Origin: Prunus persica
Taxonomy: Eukaryota > Streptophyta > Magnoliopsida > Rosales > Rosaceae
Assembly (NCBI RefSeq): GCF_000346465.2
Contig: NC_034009.1
Location: 11,311,651-11,375,650, forward strand
Direction: 5' to 3'
DNA: 64,000 nucleotides
In this document: piece after piece, positions 17,556 to 31,200 of the stretch
Layout of the letters: every line of letters begins with the position of its first letter
Position numbering within the stretch: position 1 is the stretch's first letter
The notes under the pieces: generated by a model
The model's database searches: none
What the model was told of the DNA's origin: nothing
What the model saw: only the letters and a program-made list of their open reading frames with translations
Made by a program: the position numbers and the translations under genes

Positions 17556-20500
17556 TCATGACATTATCTTCAATGCCTCTCTTGTTTGTCCAAGTACGTT
17601 GAATACTGTTGCTGCAATATGAGAAGGGGTGAGCCCGGCTTCGACCAATTGATCAGCAGGGGAACCATGGTCAATGTACCGGTCAGGAAGAACCAGCGGT
17701 CTCCACTGCAAGTTATAGAACATCAAAGTGAGGTTTGTTTACCAGTAGCTGAGGAGTTCAATGTTAATGCAAGAGTCAATGAAACATCATACGTCGTAAC
17801 AATAAATTCATACCTTAAGCTTGCCGTCAAGAAGGCCATCAAGGGCCAGGAACTGAGCAACGTGAGATCCGAACCCTCCAATGGATCCCTCTTCCACAGT
17901 AATCAAAAACTCATGTGATTTTGCAAGGCTGCGAATAAGAGCACGATCCAGTGGTTTGCAAAACCGTGCATCAGCAACTGTTAGGCGCAAGCCATGGGAT
18001 TCAACCAAAGAGGATGCAGCCAAACAGCTCTGAACTGCTGCTCCATATCCCAAAAGTGCCACTCTTTCCCCTTCAATCAATATTCTGCCTTTTCCTACCT
18101 GTAGATGAATTACCAAACATTTAATTATCATGTAAAATACTACTGAGACTTTCCACCACTATGGAGATATATAGAAGTAGAGACTCTGTTGAAAGTCACC
18201 TCAAGAGGAGTGCCTTTATTCCCTGTCGGCAGTTGAACACCAACCCCATTTCCTCTTGGGTATCGGAAACAACTTGGTCGGTCATCTATGGCCGCAGCCG
18301 TGGCTACCATATGGAAAAGCTCTGCCTCATCAGAAGGAGCCATCACCACCATGTTAGGCAGGCATGCCATAAAAGTGACATCAAAAGACCCACAATGCGT
18401 GGGACCATCAGCTCCAACCAGTCCAGCTCGGTCCATGGCAAATCTCACAGGCAGCTTCTGCAAATCTACATCATGTACCACCTGTGGCATGAACCCAGAG
18501 AATACAACCTTTGAGTTTGCACTCTTTCAGTAATATTATGACTATAAAAGAATAGCACTACATAAAATTTCAAAAGAAGATAATGATGGGGGAAGACGTA
18601 TATGGAAGAAGCTATTAGCTTGCCTGGTCATAAGCCCTCTGCAAAAAAGACGAGTAAATTGCACAGAAAGGTTTTAGGCCTTCACAGGCCAGACCTGCAG
18701 CAAAAGTAACCGCATGCTGCTCTGCTATTCCAACATCAAAGCATCGTGTTGGAAAACGGCGGAGGAAGAGATTCATGCCTGTTCCACCTCCCATTGCAGC
18801 ATGGATTGCTACAATATCTTTGTCCGCTTCAGCTTCTGCAATCAAAGCCTCTGCAAAGTATGTTGTGTAAGACTGTGTACTAGCACTGGCTTTGAATTGC
18901 TTTCCGGTTGCAGGATCAAACTTGGCCACTCCTGCAAAAAGCAAAACTACTTAAACGTCCTTGATGGATTGAGATAAGGCACATGCAGACCTGAGATCTT
19001 TTTAACAGCATTAAAGATGATCAGTTTTCCTTTCATAGCATCTTCAGCGAATGAGATGGATCAACTTCAGAAATAATTCAACGAATAATGATGCACTTAT
19101 GCCCTCAACTTCCACTTCATAAGGAAATTAAATTATTCCACGAAATTCTATATTTACCATGGTACTTGTCTGCAGCTTTCTCTGCATATGGATATCCCCG
19201 GCCTTTCTCAGTGATAAGGTGGATCAGGACAGGACCTGTTGTTTTGGTACTTTTCACCTCTTTGAGAATGGATATAAGATCATCTAAGTTGTGACCATCG
19301 ACTGGACCAATATAATATAGTCCAAGCTCTTCAAATAGTGATGAACCGGTACCACTGATCATTCCACGAGCATACTCATCAACTTTTGCTGCCAGATTAT
19401 GCACGGGACCACCAATTTGTTTGGTAACTCCCTGCAACAAACTCAAATGAAAGTTGAACCACATTCAGACTCACCAGATTTTAAATATGTTTAAGTGCTT
19501 TCTTTATGCTTAATTCTGTTCTGACTTCAGATTACTTACTTTGGCAACCTCTCTTAATTCTCTGAGTGGCCTGTTTGATTGCAACCTACTGAGAGCACTA
19601 CTCAAAGCTCCTACTGGAGGTATGGGTCCATCAAGACTGGCAGTAGGTAAAGAAACCTGTTTATTGTCATTAAGAATTATAATCATGTCAGAATCGAGGT
19701 ACCCAGCGTTGTTCATGGCTTCGTAAGCTTGCCCTGCTGTCATAGCACCATCACCTATTACAGCAACTACATGATTATTTCCTCCCTTTAGATCCCTTCC
19801 CACCGCCATCCCTGTGTGTTGATTAACATCCCAAAGGTTAAAACCAAAGAGAGAAATCAATGTTGTGATCTAAGAATTTTAATCGAGACTGAAACTTTAG
19901 AAATTAAATAGAAGTCAATTGAATCATTCATATATAGAAAAGGCCAATGCGATTGTATGACTGATTATATAATAAAGATTTTCCATAACATAAGATGCAA
20001 GTGTATCATCAGGCATCCCACAAACAGTTACACAAAAATATTCTCAAGGGAAGCTGATTTCTTTCATTTACACAATAATATAATTATTCTTATATAGGTT
20101 TTTAATTAGTTCTAAAGAAACTGTCTTCAATAAGATAAGGAAAGATGTTAAATGGAAATGTTTTAGCTCAGATCATAATTCTAGATTCTAATCTAATCAT
20201 AAATTCATTTTATAACCAAAACAAGAATTCTGTTAAGATCAATACAGCTTTCAAAATTGGTGCAGAAGAAGAAATTACCCAAGCCTGCTGAGATAGTGGT
20301 AGAACTGTGACCAGTGCCAAAGCAATCATATTCACTCTCAGAGCGCTTAGTGAAGCCAGCTAAACCATTTGTCTGCCTCATAGTGTGCATCTTATCTCTC
20401 CTCCCAGTCAAGATTTTGTGTGGATAAGACTACATAAATCAAAACAAAAACTCACAATCAGATATGGAAAATTAGTAGTATCAATATTTTTCCATGTTTG

Positions 20501-21278
20501 CAAGCTTGAGGAACCAAAGAAGGTGAGATTGAAACCTGATGGCCAACATCCCATAAGATCCTATCTCGAGGAGCATTGAAGACATAATGAAGAGCCACAG
20601 TGAGCTCCACAACACCAAGGCTTGAGCCCAGGTGACCTCCAGTTTTAGAAACATTGAAGATGACATCAGACCTCAGCTCATCTGCTAGTTGTTTAAGCTC
20701 CTGAATTCACAATCAGCATAAGAAAAAATATCAAAATAAAGCTATGCAAAGATTTGAAGCTCTTCCGGATATAAAAATTAAAAAAGATATTCAGAAAAGT
20801 ACCAGGTAGTAATAGGCCTTCAGATATGTACCTTGACAGAAAGATTTTTCATGTGAATTGGATAGTTTATGGTGTCCAAGAGAGGAGTGGGTGGTCTCTG
20901 TGAGTGATACTCCCCACTCTCTGACAGCGATGCACAAATCCCAGCTGGCCTTTTCCTCATGACCTATGTGTTCCAAATGAGAACAAAAAAGCCCTTATCT
21001 TTCAGCAAAAGGTTTTGTTCTGTTCAGACTTTCAGAAATTGACATAGTAAACAAAACCCAGTTCCTCCTTAAATCATTTCAGCCATGCAATGAGTTCCTC
21101 TTCTTAAATTGTACAAGAAAGATGCAGACTTTCTAACCTGATTGAGCTTGTGCTGAGATTGGCATGGCAGAACTGTTTCCCAAGAGAAATGGGAAAACAA
21201 AGAGGTGGATTTCTGAGCATCTGAATGTGTTGTTGGCCGGTAGATATGTGCAGGAAATGAGAATGTACAAAGAGCCAT
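17556..21278 (-). CDS. DXS: 1-deoxy-D-xylulose-5-phosphate synthase, plastid
   Basis: Ten exons on the minus strand: 21138-21278, 20832-20963, 20536-20700, 20279-20429, 19540-19811, 19158-19431, 18624-18931, 18200-18481, 17814-18098, 17556-17705. They encode 719 residues, the family length. DXS condenses pyruvate and glyceraldehyde-3-phosphate to DXP, the flux-controlling first step of the MEP pathway to carotenoids, chlorophyll side chains, gibberellins and plastid terpenes. Exon 1 is a Ser/Thr-rich chloroplast transit peptide. The TPP-binding motif is [20 protein letters not shown] through a downstream NDN (about residues 216-246). The pyrimidine-domain glutamate lies in [18 protein letters not shown]. 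The transketolase C-domain is complete. Overall similarity is to the housekeeping class 1 DXS. The intron 18482-18623 has a GC donor (CAG|GCAAGC). Confidence 0.97.
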
Positions 21279-23439
21279 TGCACGTAGAAGAACTTCAAGG
21301 AGAGCTGAACAACTTCAAAATTGTAATTAGAAGTGAAATGAAGAAGAACCCAGAAAAGGGTTATTAAGAAATTAAGGCCTGAGAGTTTTCCCACTGAGAG
21401 GAAGTGCTGGGGAAAATGGTGGTGGTAGTGCGAGTGGGGAATTGAATAAATAGAGAGAGAGAGAGAGCACTGAAATATGCGTTAGTGTGAATAATTTGTG
21501 GCTGATGGTGAAATGGTGTCTACGACTCAATGGAAATTAATAAGAGCTTTCAAAGACCAAAAATGGTCTAAACAGCTTAAACTTGTTTACTTTTCATATT
21601 CATACTTGTAATTTTCTTTACCAGCACCAATGTTTCTGGATCAAAGTGTGCATGTGCTCATTCATTGGGCCACGTCACTAGAAATCACAGAAAGATAGGT
21701 TGATGATAGATATGAATACAGCAATACACAAAAAAACATTTTCCAATTGGTGGTCACTCACTGACGTGGCAGTCGCATTATTTTGCAACGTCATCCATTT
21801 TAATTTAATAATTTCATACTAATATATTACTATCTTGAAAAGAAAAACTGCCCATTACTGGTCCCCAACAGTTATCTAACAAGAAAATTTGAGTAATACC
21901 GTTATATTAAAGAGGAATGTTAGGATTACTGCTAAACTTAATTGTTACGTGAGTGTTCTTTAGTCATAACGAATTTGTGAAAAATACCGTTATATTATAG
22001 ATGAATGCTAGACTGAGTTGTTCACGTGACTGTTATTTAGTATCTCAACGAACGTATTTACTAAAAGTTGAAATAAGATCATTACGCGACATGTTAGCAT
22101 GACGATGTATTACCACAATTCAATACAAATTGTTATCTTACGCGATCCCAAATCAAAAGGATCACAACACCACCACCCACCGCCAGGCTGCAAGGCCACT
22201 GCAATGGCACACAGCCACAATCCCAAGCCCTAGATGTTTATGTGCAATTAATGATGTTTATGTGCAATTGGGTTTTATGATGTTGGAAGATTTCAATCTA
22301 CAAGCCTAATCCATATATGCTTTAACATATTGAATTTAAGGTAGGAATATGAACGTCTCTGTTTAATGCCTTCAATGGGATCCTTTTTTCTGTTACGAGG
22401 AGGGCCGAAGCCCAAGAAAATCCAGAAGGGAAAAAAAAATTAAAAAAAACCGGGACAAGCCTAGCAGTGGTCATCATTCATTTGGATGTAGACAGGTAGG
22501 TATCAAAAATGCTGTTTTGGCTGCTTCTACACGCCTGTTATATATGGATAAGGTATCAGAAGTGTGTTTGTTCTTTCGGATCATTTTATCATGGAAATTT
22601 AGTAACGTTTATATATAATTACTCTAATTTAATCTAATTTATGGAGAGGTGAATTCAAGCTTACGTGTCAGGCGGCGAGCTTACTGCTCTGACTAAGACT
22701 AACCCACATCCGCTTACACCTTGATTAAACTATATTATTGTAATAATTTACAACACATTGCTATTTGTTACCATTATATACTTAGCCTGCAAAATTCTTT
22801 TTAAAAAAAAGTGAAAATTGTTTGTTGAAAAAAGGCTTCAACTTCTACCATTCCAAGAGCAATACGAGAACGAAAAAATTATCAGCCAATTGAGAAGATA
22901 ACAAAATGACATTATCAATTGAGGGCCCATTCGTTAAAATAACCCATCACGATTTCACCCATTTCAAATTTTCCATGTTTTAGCCAACTTTTTTTTCACC
23001 CAAACCTAATCCACTTCGGTTGATGAAGCTCCAACACTTAAGTCTGGCCAAAAGCAAAAACCTTGAGACGCAGAAAACAACTAGCAACTTAGGTCTGAAA
23101 TAAGCAAAGATCATATGGTCACGTAGAAACAAAGGGGAGATAGCATGATGACTTTAAAAAAAAAAGAAACCACATCATATTAACTCTTAATAAAAGCTCC
23201 TCAACATTTAATCAACCTTGTTTTGGAACAGCATAAGACTAGTTGAATGGCCAAACAAAATTTGAACTTATTATACTTCAGATAGAGAAAGCACGAACTT
23301 TCATCAAGATAAAATAGACACCACCAATAACGACTGCATATTCTTAGGAGTTAGGTCTCTACCTTAAAACGAAGTGTCTACAACAGAAAGAAAAACAAAG
23401 TGAGGCAATGAAATCATCTATATTGGACAGACAGGTTGC
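21279..23439. other. Intergenic region with a small tandem duplication
   Basis: DXS leader and promoter (a GA-run near 21450-21468), then AT-rich DNA. A degenerate direct repeat of about 80 bp occurs at 21896-21983 and 21984-22060; both units begin with TACCGTTATATTA. A 20-bp direct repeat lies near 22235-22275. No gene was recognised. The last part is 3' flank of the ribosomal protein gene. Confidence 0.5.
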
Positions 23440-23613
23440 TCATTTCATTTTTGCCTCTGTAAATAGAACATGACGATTTACCCGAGGGTCAAATTTTCGG
23501 AACTCAAGCTTCTCTGTCACCTTAGTAGGCTTCCTCTTGACATAGAAAAATCCGGTGCCAGCAGCTGAGACAAGTCGGATGAAAACGGTAGCCTTCTTCT
23601 TTTTGTCACCCAT
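23440..23613 (-). CDS. RPL33-like: Ribosomal protein bL33, organellar (nuclear-encoded)
   Basis: One-exon reading frame of 57 residues starting [20 protein letters not shown] and continuing through a [24 protein letters not shown] pattern. It is a complete bacterial-type L33, whose usual size is 50-60 residues. The YVKRKP and [15 protein letters not shown] signatures are typical of plant homologues of the organellar ribosome, probably mitochondrial. It lacks the Cys pairs of zinc-binding L33. A 5' UTR intron is likely: a GT donor at about 24337 (upstream exon 24338 to about 24420) and an acceptor just before the ATG. Its position next to the NDUFA8 gene repeats the Arabidopsis order At5g18790/At5g18800 as I recall it. 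Confidence 0.88.
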   Translation of the reverse strand: MGDKKKKATVFIRLVSAAGTGFFYVKRKPTKVTEKLEFRKFDPRVNRHVLFTEAKMK

Positions 23614-24420
23614 TCCTTAATTCAAGCAAGAGAAAGAGAGAACCAATCAAAAGTAACAGAAAAACGCATGTTTCACCACACAATAAGGGTGGGCAGATAA
23701 ATATGTGTTAAACTAAAGATGTGCATCTGCAGGAAACATGAAAATTACTAAATCGGTATTGGCCTTCACATGACCTTCAATATTGCCCCCAACAGAAAGG
23801 AAAAATTAGTCAAGATGAAGAACAACAACCATCTGTAATCCAAATCCATTTCAAGATTTCAGAACAACTTATAATGAGAGTAAGTAATCCTAGTAAAGAA
23901 AACCCATCACAACTCACAGGGCCACCATACTTGCAGGTGTAAATTTGTGCCCTAAAAATGAAATTCTTAAGGGAGGCCACATAGGTATAGAATCAATCAA
24001 GAAAGCTCTTTGCAACTGAAAAGAAAAAAAACTTTGAAAACCCACTTAAAATCCATATATTATGTGCATATTAACATCTTCAACAAGCCTGATACGAAAA
24101 AGCAAAACCATATCATATTTTCCCTAAAGATAAGATATTAAACATTGAAAACCCAAAAAAAAACGAATCTAATCCTTTCCATCTATCCATAATCCATCTC
24201 CATTATTACAAGCCTCCAACCATTCCCAGTTCAAAACAAACAAACAAGTAAAATAACAACAACAGCAACAACAACAACAAATAGGCAGATAATGGAAAGC
24301 TTTTCGTTAGAAATGGTTGAGAGAATTGAGTACTTACTGTTCAAACCTTTGTAGTCGTCAGAGAGGAGGGAGTCGAACTAGAGAGTATGATGCAGAGAGT
24401 TGAGAGAAGAAAAGAGCCCT

Positions 24421-24749
24421 AACCAAAACGAAACGCGGCCGTTTTAATGGACAACATTTGTGTCAAAGGACTGAAATACCCTTACCTTTTTGTTTTTGGT
24501 CCTCCAACTCCTGAGTCAGCTAAGCTAGCTGGTTTGTGTTTCTTGTCACCATAACCTAACACTCTCCCCCCTTCTCTCACTCAGCTGAGGAAACTCATTG
24601 AACCAGAGAAACCGATAGGAAAGAGAAGAAAAGGTACGGAATTTACCAATTCTACGCTTTCTTTCTCAATTCAATTTCTCGAAATTCACGTTGTTCATTT
24701 CAAATTTTCCATCTTTTATTTTTATCAGAATCGATCGGAGGAAGTGAAG
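24421..24749. promoter_or_regulatory. Probable bidirectional promoter (bL33 / NDUFA8-like)
   Basis: The bL33 leader exon ends near 24420 on the minus strand and the NDUFA8-like ATG is at 24750, so at most about 330 bp separate the two transcripts. No TATA box is evident on either strand, as is usual for housekeeping pairs. Both products work in organelle energy metabolism, so co-expression is plausible. Confidence 0.45.
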
Positions 24750-26601
24750 ATGGCCAGCGCAGTGGACGCAGCAGGAGATCCAATCCCAACATCGGCAGTT
24801 CTGACGGCGGCGTCCAAGCACATTCAGTTCCAGTGCCAAGCCGAGAACGTGGCTTTTCTCAAGTGCAAGAAGAAAGATCCGAACCCTGAGAAGTGTCTCG
24901 ACAAAGGTCGCCAAGTCACTCGATGCGTTCTTAGCCTGTAAGTCAATTCAAATTCGCTTCCTTCTTCATTTCCCTGAGATTCTTATGCTTCGGTTTTATG
25001 TCGACCCTTTTGGAATTTAAATGTTTTTGTGTCGTGGTTTTTTCTGATTTGGGACTTTGGTTGCTCCAATGAGCTGAATGTGGGTTCTGGGTTGTAGAGA
25101 ATTCTCAAACTTGTGTTATTGCAATGGAAATGTTAATTGTGTGCATCTATGTTTATACTTTATACCATCGCATGACCGTCTATCGAAGCAAATATTTAGA
25201 GCTATGCCACAATTTATGAGATCTAGCTGACTGCTTTTGTATTTGAAGCTATGCCACAATTTGTGCTTACATGTTCATGCTCTTCATTTGTTAATTTTAC
25301 AGCTGAGTCTACCACATGTAAACACATCCCCCGTTCTTTATTACACTCAATTCATGCCTTGCTTATTGGTACCTAGATTTTAGAACTTGTGCTAAATGCC
25401 ATAAATTTTGAGAGCATAAATCTAGGTGTTACTTACTAGGAGGCTATTGCTAGCCCTTCTTTTCGTTGTATCAACTTCGTAAAGTTCATTGGCAGCAGAT
25501 TTCAGAATCCTTGTTCCAATTAACATTTGTTCATTGCTCCGTGATATTTGTACACATCAGGAGGTTGTCATTCTCTACAAATTAGCAACTTGCACGACTT
25601 ATTCAATGGCCTAGAACCAGTAGAAAAGCCTAAACCCAATTAATAGGTTCCAGGCAAAAACAGAAAAAACCATAATACCATTGACTTCAAGTTCAGGTGA
25701 GTATTTCCCCAACCATGAATAAGGAAAATCCCACTGGTCTTCTATTTGTATCAGACATCCTAAGACTTTTGCTTAGTACTATAAGGGCTTGTTTGGTAGG
25801 AAGGACTAGACTAGACCAGAAAAATGCCTACATTTCATGTGCATTGAAGGCATAATATGGATATGTTGCCTAACTTGGAGGAAAAATGGGGACTATCTAT
25901 AAGAGGTTGATGACTAAAATTTATCCCCCCTAATCCCCTTGAAATTGGTGGGATTATGAGGGATAAGTTTTAGTCATCAACCTCGTATGAATAGTCCTCC
26001 TTCATCCTATACAACAATATTCATATTATGCCTTGATCGCACATGAAATGTAGGCATTTTGCTAGTCTAGTCTAGTCCTCCCCAACAAACAAGGCCTAAG
26101 ATATTATATAGTCTCACTAACAGGCTTTGAGTGGACCAATTTTCAAGTATCATCATTATCTTTTCATTCTCCTCTCACAACTTATTGAAATATGCATCTT
26201 TTTATCTGTACCAAGTCAGATTTGGAATTTTTTGTGATTTAATCATCCAGTTAATTGCATGATGTCTATGAAACCTTGACCGACAATTAGATTGGTAACC
26301 AATTCATCAACTTTTCCACCTAATTCATCGAGAAATTTGAATCATTTTTAGTTTTCTCATCAAACATGCAGATGTGCACACACACACACAGAGGTATGCT
26401 ATTTTTGAAGGGTGAGAAGAAAGTCATATTCCTTGTTACCCTTCTAAACATGGCATTTCTTCCTGCAGGTTGAAAGATCTTCATCAGAGGTGCACGAAAG
26501 AGATGGATGCTTATGTTGGATGCATGTATTACAATACAAATGAATTTGAATTATGTCGCAAAGAGCAAGATGAATTCGAGAAAAAATGCCCATTGGCATG
26601 A
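24750..26601 (+). CDS. NDUA8: NADH dehydrogenase (complex I) 19-kDa subunit, NDUFA8-like
   Basis: Two exons, 24750-24937 and 26469-26601, encode 106 residues. The protein has the CHCH/twin-CX9C pattern: C-x9-C in CQAENVAFLKC and CLDKGRQVTRC, C-x9-C in CTKEMDAYVGC, and C-x10-C in CRKEQDEFEKKC. Such cysteines form disulfide-linked helical hairpins after MIA40-dependent import into the intermembrane space. NDUFA8 is an accessory subunit on the intermembrane-space side of the complex I membrane arm. Length and motif spacing match the plant proteins I recall as At5g18800/At3g06310. The single large intron carries a Tourist-like MITE. Confidence 0.93.
25785..26096. mobile_element. Tourist-like (PIF/Harbinger) MITE in the NDUFA8 intron
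   Basis: A 312-bp element with long inverted arms. The left end GGGCTTGTTTGGTAGGAAGG and the right end (reverse complement GGCCTTGTTTGTTGGGGAGG) match well, followed by a shared GACTAGACTAGACYAG block and an ATGCCTACATTTCATGTG stretch in both arms. It is flanked by TAA on both sides (25782-25784 and 26097-26099). GGSCTTGTTTGG termini with a 3-bp TAA/TTA duplication are the PIF/Harbinger signature. No transposase is encoded. Confidence 0.85.
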
Positions 26602-28222
26602 GGACATGCATGCCCTTTTATCCCACCATTATCACAATAAGATGGGCAGCTTGCAATGATCAGATATTGTTGCGTACAATTCGAATTCGTCTTGGTTTTA
26701 GATCTGAGCTATTTTCCTATTTGTATGCCCAAATTTCGCTCTTTTGAAGCATGTTTGATTAGTTCTATTGCAGTTGGAGTTGTTGTACCTTGCATCCATT
26801 GTAAAGGCATAATGGGCTTTCATTAAGCAAAGTGCAGAAATGGCTCCTTTTTTGGTTCCCGAACATCTTTTGCTTGGAAAAACATAACTTTCAGGTTGAA
26901 ACCCCGGAGTAATTGAGTCATTTAGATTGATTCAATTAGTGCTTCCGTTGAGTCTCAACCCGATGCCAACATATGTTTTTGTTGGGTTTATATGATTCAC
27001 TTTGAACTTCAAAGACAAAAAACCACTCATGTAAACATGTATTGTAATTGCCAAACCGGACATTTTTCGAAGGAGGCATTTCTACTTCCTACAAATCACA
27101 ATTTAACACATAAAAATAAAGATTTTGTGCGAGTTGCCACCTCTAGTAACATTCCCCAACGAAGTAAGGTGTGGAATGAACAAGAGAGGCTGGCAATGGC
27201 TTATGCCGCCCGAAGTGGAAGGTTACAACAAAACAAGAAGGAAAAACGGGAAAAACACATGCAGGCATTCAATCGAAAATTATGCACATGGAATTTCTTA
27301 CCCAGCAGAATTTTGCACTCTAGAAAAAGATTATTGTCAACTAAACCAACCGTAAAACTCACATTAAGCTCGTTCAAAAATTACACTTCCCACTTGACTA
27401 ACATGTGGATGGTATAAATCCATTTGACAAAAACTGATAAGATCCAAAAGTCATATTTACCAAACACGTCCATGACCTTCCAGAATACTAAGCATATCAT
27501 CCAGTTAACTAGTAACGCTCATAGTAGACTTTGAAGCAGCAACGCCACCAGATGATGCAAATTCACATCAACGTAACCGTGACAGGCATCAGCGAGGACT
27601 GCACGGCAAAGAGTTTTGTAGAAATCATCAACACAAGTTCAATTAGCCAATAATGAAGAATCGTAGGATGTCAGGATGACTCCACATCAAAAATTGTAGA
27701 AATTATCACCTAACTATTTGATTAGGCAATGTAAATTAAATAGGACCACACCCGCAAGTCAATTCAAGAGAACCTCCTCAATCAACAGCCGCATTACACA
27801 AGCACATTACCATCCATTCTAATAGGAATCAAAATTGAAAGTATTTTTTAATTGGTCTAACAAACAGATTCAGCATTAAAAGAAAGGAAAAGGCAAAACT
27901 TTCACCATCATCTAATGACTAGCACAAATCCCCAAGTAATTGACAGCAGCAAACAAATTATAGAACTAATTTACCGATTCATAAGAATAAAGTTAACCAA
28001 AAAATAAAAGATAATAACTTGAAGGTAAATATTGTTTCCATACAAGTAAAATTTTAAAAAGAAAAAGGAACAAAAAACCATTTGCAGGGTATCTCTCTCA
28101 TGCAATATGAGACTATTTCACCTAAATTTAAGACCATACTCAGTGGCCCCACTTTGGACAGCTAAGCTTATTGTGGCTGGAAATTATATATTCAATATAT
28201 GAGTGCAAAATGGAAGAGGCAT
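26602..28222. other. Intergenic region between convergent NDUFA8 and SCL28 genes
   Basis: Holds the NDUFA8 3' UTR and, on the other strand, the probable 3' region of SCL28. A 141-codon frame at 26992-27417 lacks protein-like features. Nothing else was recognised. Confidence 0.5.
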
Positions 28223-31200
28223 CTACCTGTAGGATCGCGAACGAGACCTTGATGGACTGCGACTGTTACCCCTCAGACTCCTTGATCTGCTGGGTGCATA
28301 GTCTCTTTCATCACGAGGACTCCGACCATTCTCGCGTGGACTTGGGGACCTCCTGTAGTCTCTTCCATCACGTGGTGAAGGAGATCGTGAAATTGATCTA
28401 GATTGCACTGGCGAACGATAATCATCCCTAGCCCCACGGTCCCTTTCAATGACAAATATACTTATTTTATTTTTTGAAAAAAATTATTGCTAATGCAACA
28501 AGAGAATAAGATAAGATATGTTCTATGTGGATAAGAGATACCAATTAAACCATCTCCATTCACCAAAAAGTGAGAAAAGCTTCCCCTATTCATAAGCTAA
28601 TAGAAGTGCCCCAGCAAAGTAACTTTGGCACAGGTCAACAATTGAAAGTTAATTATATGTTTTTAGATAACACAATTCTACTTACATCCTCTTCAAAATC
28701 TAGTTGATCAAAATATGACCTTTACCTGAACCTTTTCAGGGTTCTGAACAAAAAATATAACACTTGGTCCAAATACTCAGAGTTAGGCTAGTACTGGTTG
28801 ATCAGCATCTGAAACTTCATAGCTCACTTTGCCCCAACTTTCTAATACCAGATAATATCTTTTCCTTCAACAATGTCACCATACTCTACCGGTAAAAACT
28901 TTGGATGGCTTCGTTTCTTTGAAGATGATTTCTTTCTTTGGCCAACTATAAGCTCTATATTCTTTCTTTACTGGATCGTATATGCAAAACAAGATATCAA
29001 ACTTAACAAATTTTCTTATTAAAAACTTACTTTAACAGTTAATATAAGAAAGAAAAATAAATAAATATTAGTATGATCCCAAGCATGTCTAACACCAACT
29101 TTAGCTTGTCAGTTCAGTCAGTCGTAGAAAGTCTCACAAACTGAAGTCATAAGAATAGGAAACCCAATGCCATTCGTAGATGAATGTTGATGATGGATAT
29201 GGATAATACTTATGGAGAGGCTTTGGTAGAAAGGTAAAGAAGTTGCCCATCACTTTTATGATCACTTTTCTCATTAAACTTTATTAATCCAGATGTCTTT
29301 AAAGTCTCCTTTTTCACTTTAATATCTGCACAAACAAGGCCACAGCTGATATTATACAATTCACTGGACACATGATGCATGCAAGAGATGAAGTCTCTGT
29401 ACCTAAAGAGTTCTCATTCTGCAATTTCAGTAAAGAAGCTCCTATAATTACCATAAAATTAGTTTACAAAGTATGTCAAAAGAGATACAGGTATGTGAAC
29501 ATAAAACGGTAGAGTTCGGAAAATTTTCAATCAGGATGTGATCTCTCTTTTTCACTTCTAACAGATAATATGAAGTACAAGAAAACTGATATTAGGAAGC
29601 AAGAAACGCAGACACAAATACCACCAAACTGCAAATACATATCTAATTTTGGTTTCAATCAAACTACATTAATGACCAAAAAAAATATGGTTCAAACTCG
29701 GCAAAAAATTAAGATGGAGAGATATAGAATCCTCAAAAACAAATTCAGCAACACAAGTTCCAACACAAAAGCTGAATAGACTTGTTTGTTTTTTGTTCCT
29801 TATTGCCTACACACACCAACAGCATGCCATATGATGAAGAAGCCACTGTTTACTCATCCATGAAAACTAGCATTGAAAACCTATAACTATTGATCAAATT
29901 TAAAAATAGCATATGGCAACTCCTAGAGATAAGGTACAGACCTTGAGTCACGCCTAACAGGTGAAGGTGACCGCGAGTAAGCTGTGACCAAACAATTAAG
30001 ATGATAGTTTAGCAGAAAAACAGAGGGAACAGAATCATTTCATAAAGGACGTCAGATAAAAAGAAGCCTTGTTTGCAATTCAACAAATGCCAAGTGAAAG
30101 TTCAAACTGACAACGATATTGCCGTCTTGGGGACCTCGGTGGAGTTCTCCTTCTGGAGCTTCCTCCATACCGACCACTGCTGATAAATTTAGAAACGAAA
30201 AAAAAAAAATCAACATTTATGAAATGAATATCTTATTTCAATTAGGGAGACATATGAAATGATGGGTGGTATTGAAGCAAAACGCAGTGTACCTTACGCG
30301 AGTAGTTGTACGCATTTCTTGGGGAGTTTTTCTATTCTCCTCAGCAAACACAATTCTTATCTCACGTCCACCAATAACTGAATGGTTCAGTTGTTGCTTT
30401 GCTTCAGCCGCATCCTCCGCATAACGGTACTTCACAAACCCAAAGCCCCGTGGCTCCCTGTAGATTCAAATAGGAACAGCTTAATTAAATAACTTAATAG
30501 TGGCATCATGTCTCATATGGTACAAGTGTCTGAATTATATCCACTTTTAAAGAATTATCTATTCAAGGAGTTCAACTTTTACACCAAGATTCATTGGAGA
30601 AGAAGAATTGCATTACATCTCTAGCATAATCCACAGTATAACAATAAAAAAAAGGGCATACCCGGTGTAGTAATTCTTAGGAAGATACACATCCTTCACT
30701 GGGCCATATCGCTCAAATGGGATCCTAAGATCTTCTGGCCTGCAAAAACTTAGATAAACCATAAATTTTTTGTAAAAGATAATTATAACAAGAAGAAACT
30801 TACAGGTATAGTTGTGGAAAAATTGATGTATCCGTAATTTGTGGTTAAAAGGACTCACCATAATCATAATATACTCAATTTGTTGAAGGAGTATTTCCAT
30901 ATTCATGTAAAATCTAGTTATTGTTATATAATATACTGGTATTTGTCAGAACTACGAATATATGTGTATATTATAAAACACAAACACACAGAGAAACATT
31001 CACTCCTCTGTCCACATTTCATACGCATAAATAGAACATTATAGCATGAACAATTACAAAAACAAAACCAATAATTCATTACTAGCACCCAAATTTAGTT
31101 CCACGTTTGAAGAATAAACTACATAAACATATAAGGCCAACAAGATAACTAATCCTGAATAAACAAAACCAAATATTCATAAATACGAAAATATATATAA

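Noticed and set aside
26992..27417. 141-codon frame between NDUFA8 and SCL28
   Set aside because: Composition not protein-like, no motif, convergent 3' region of two genes.
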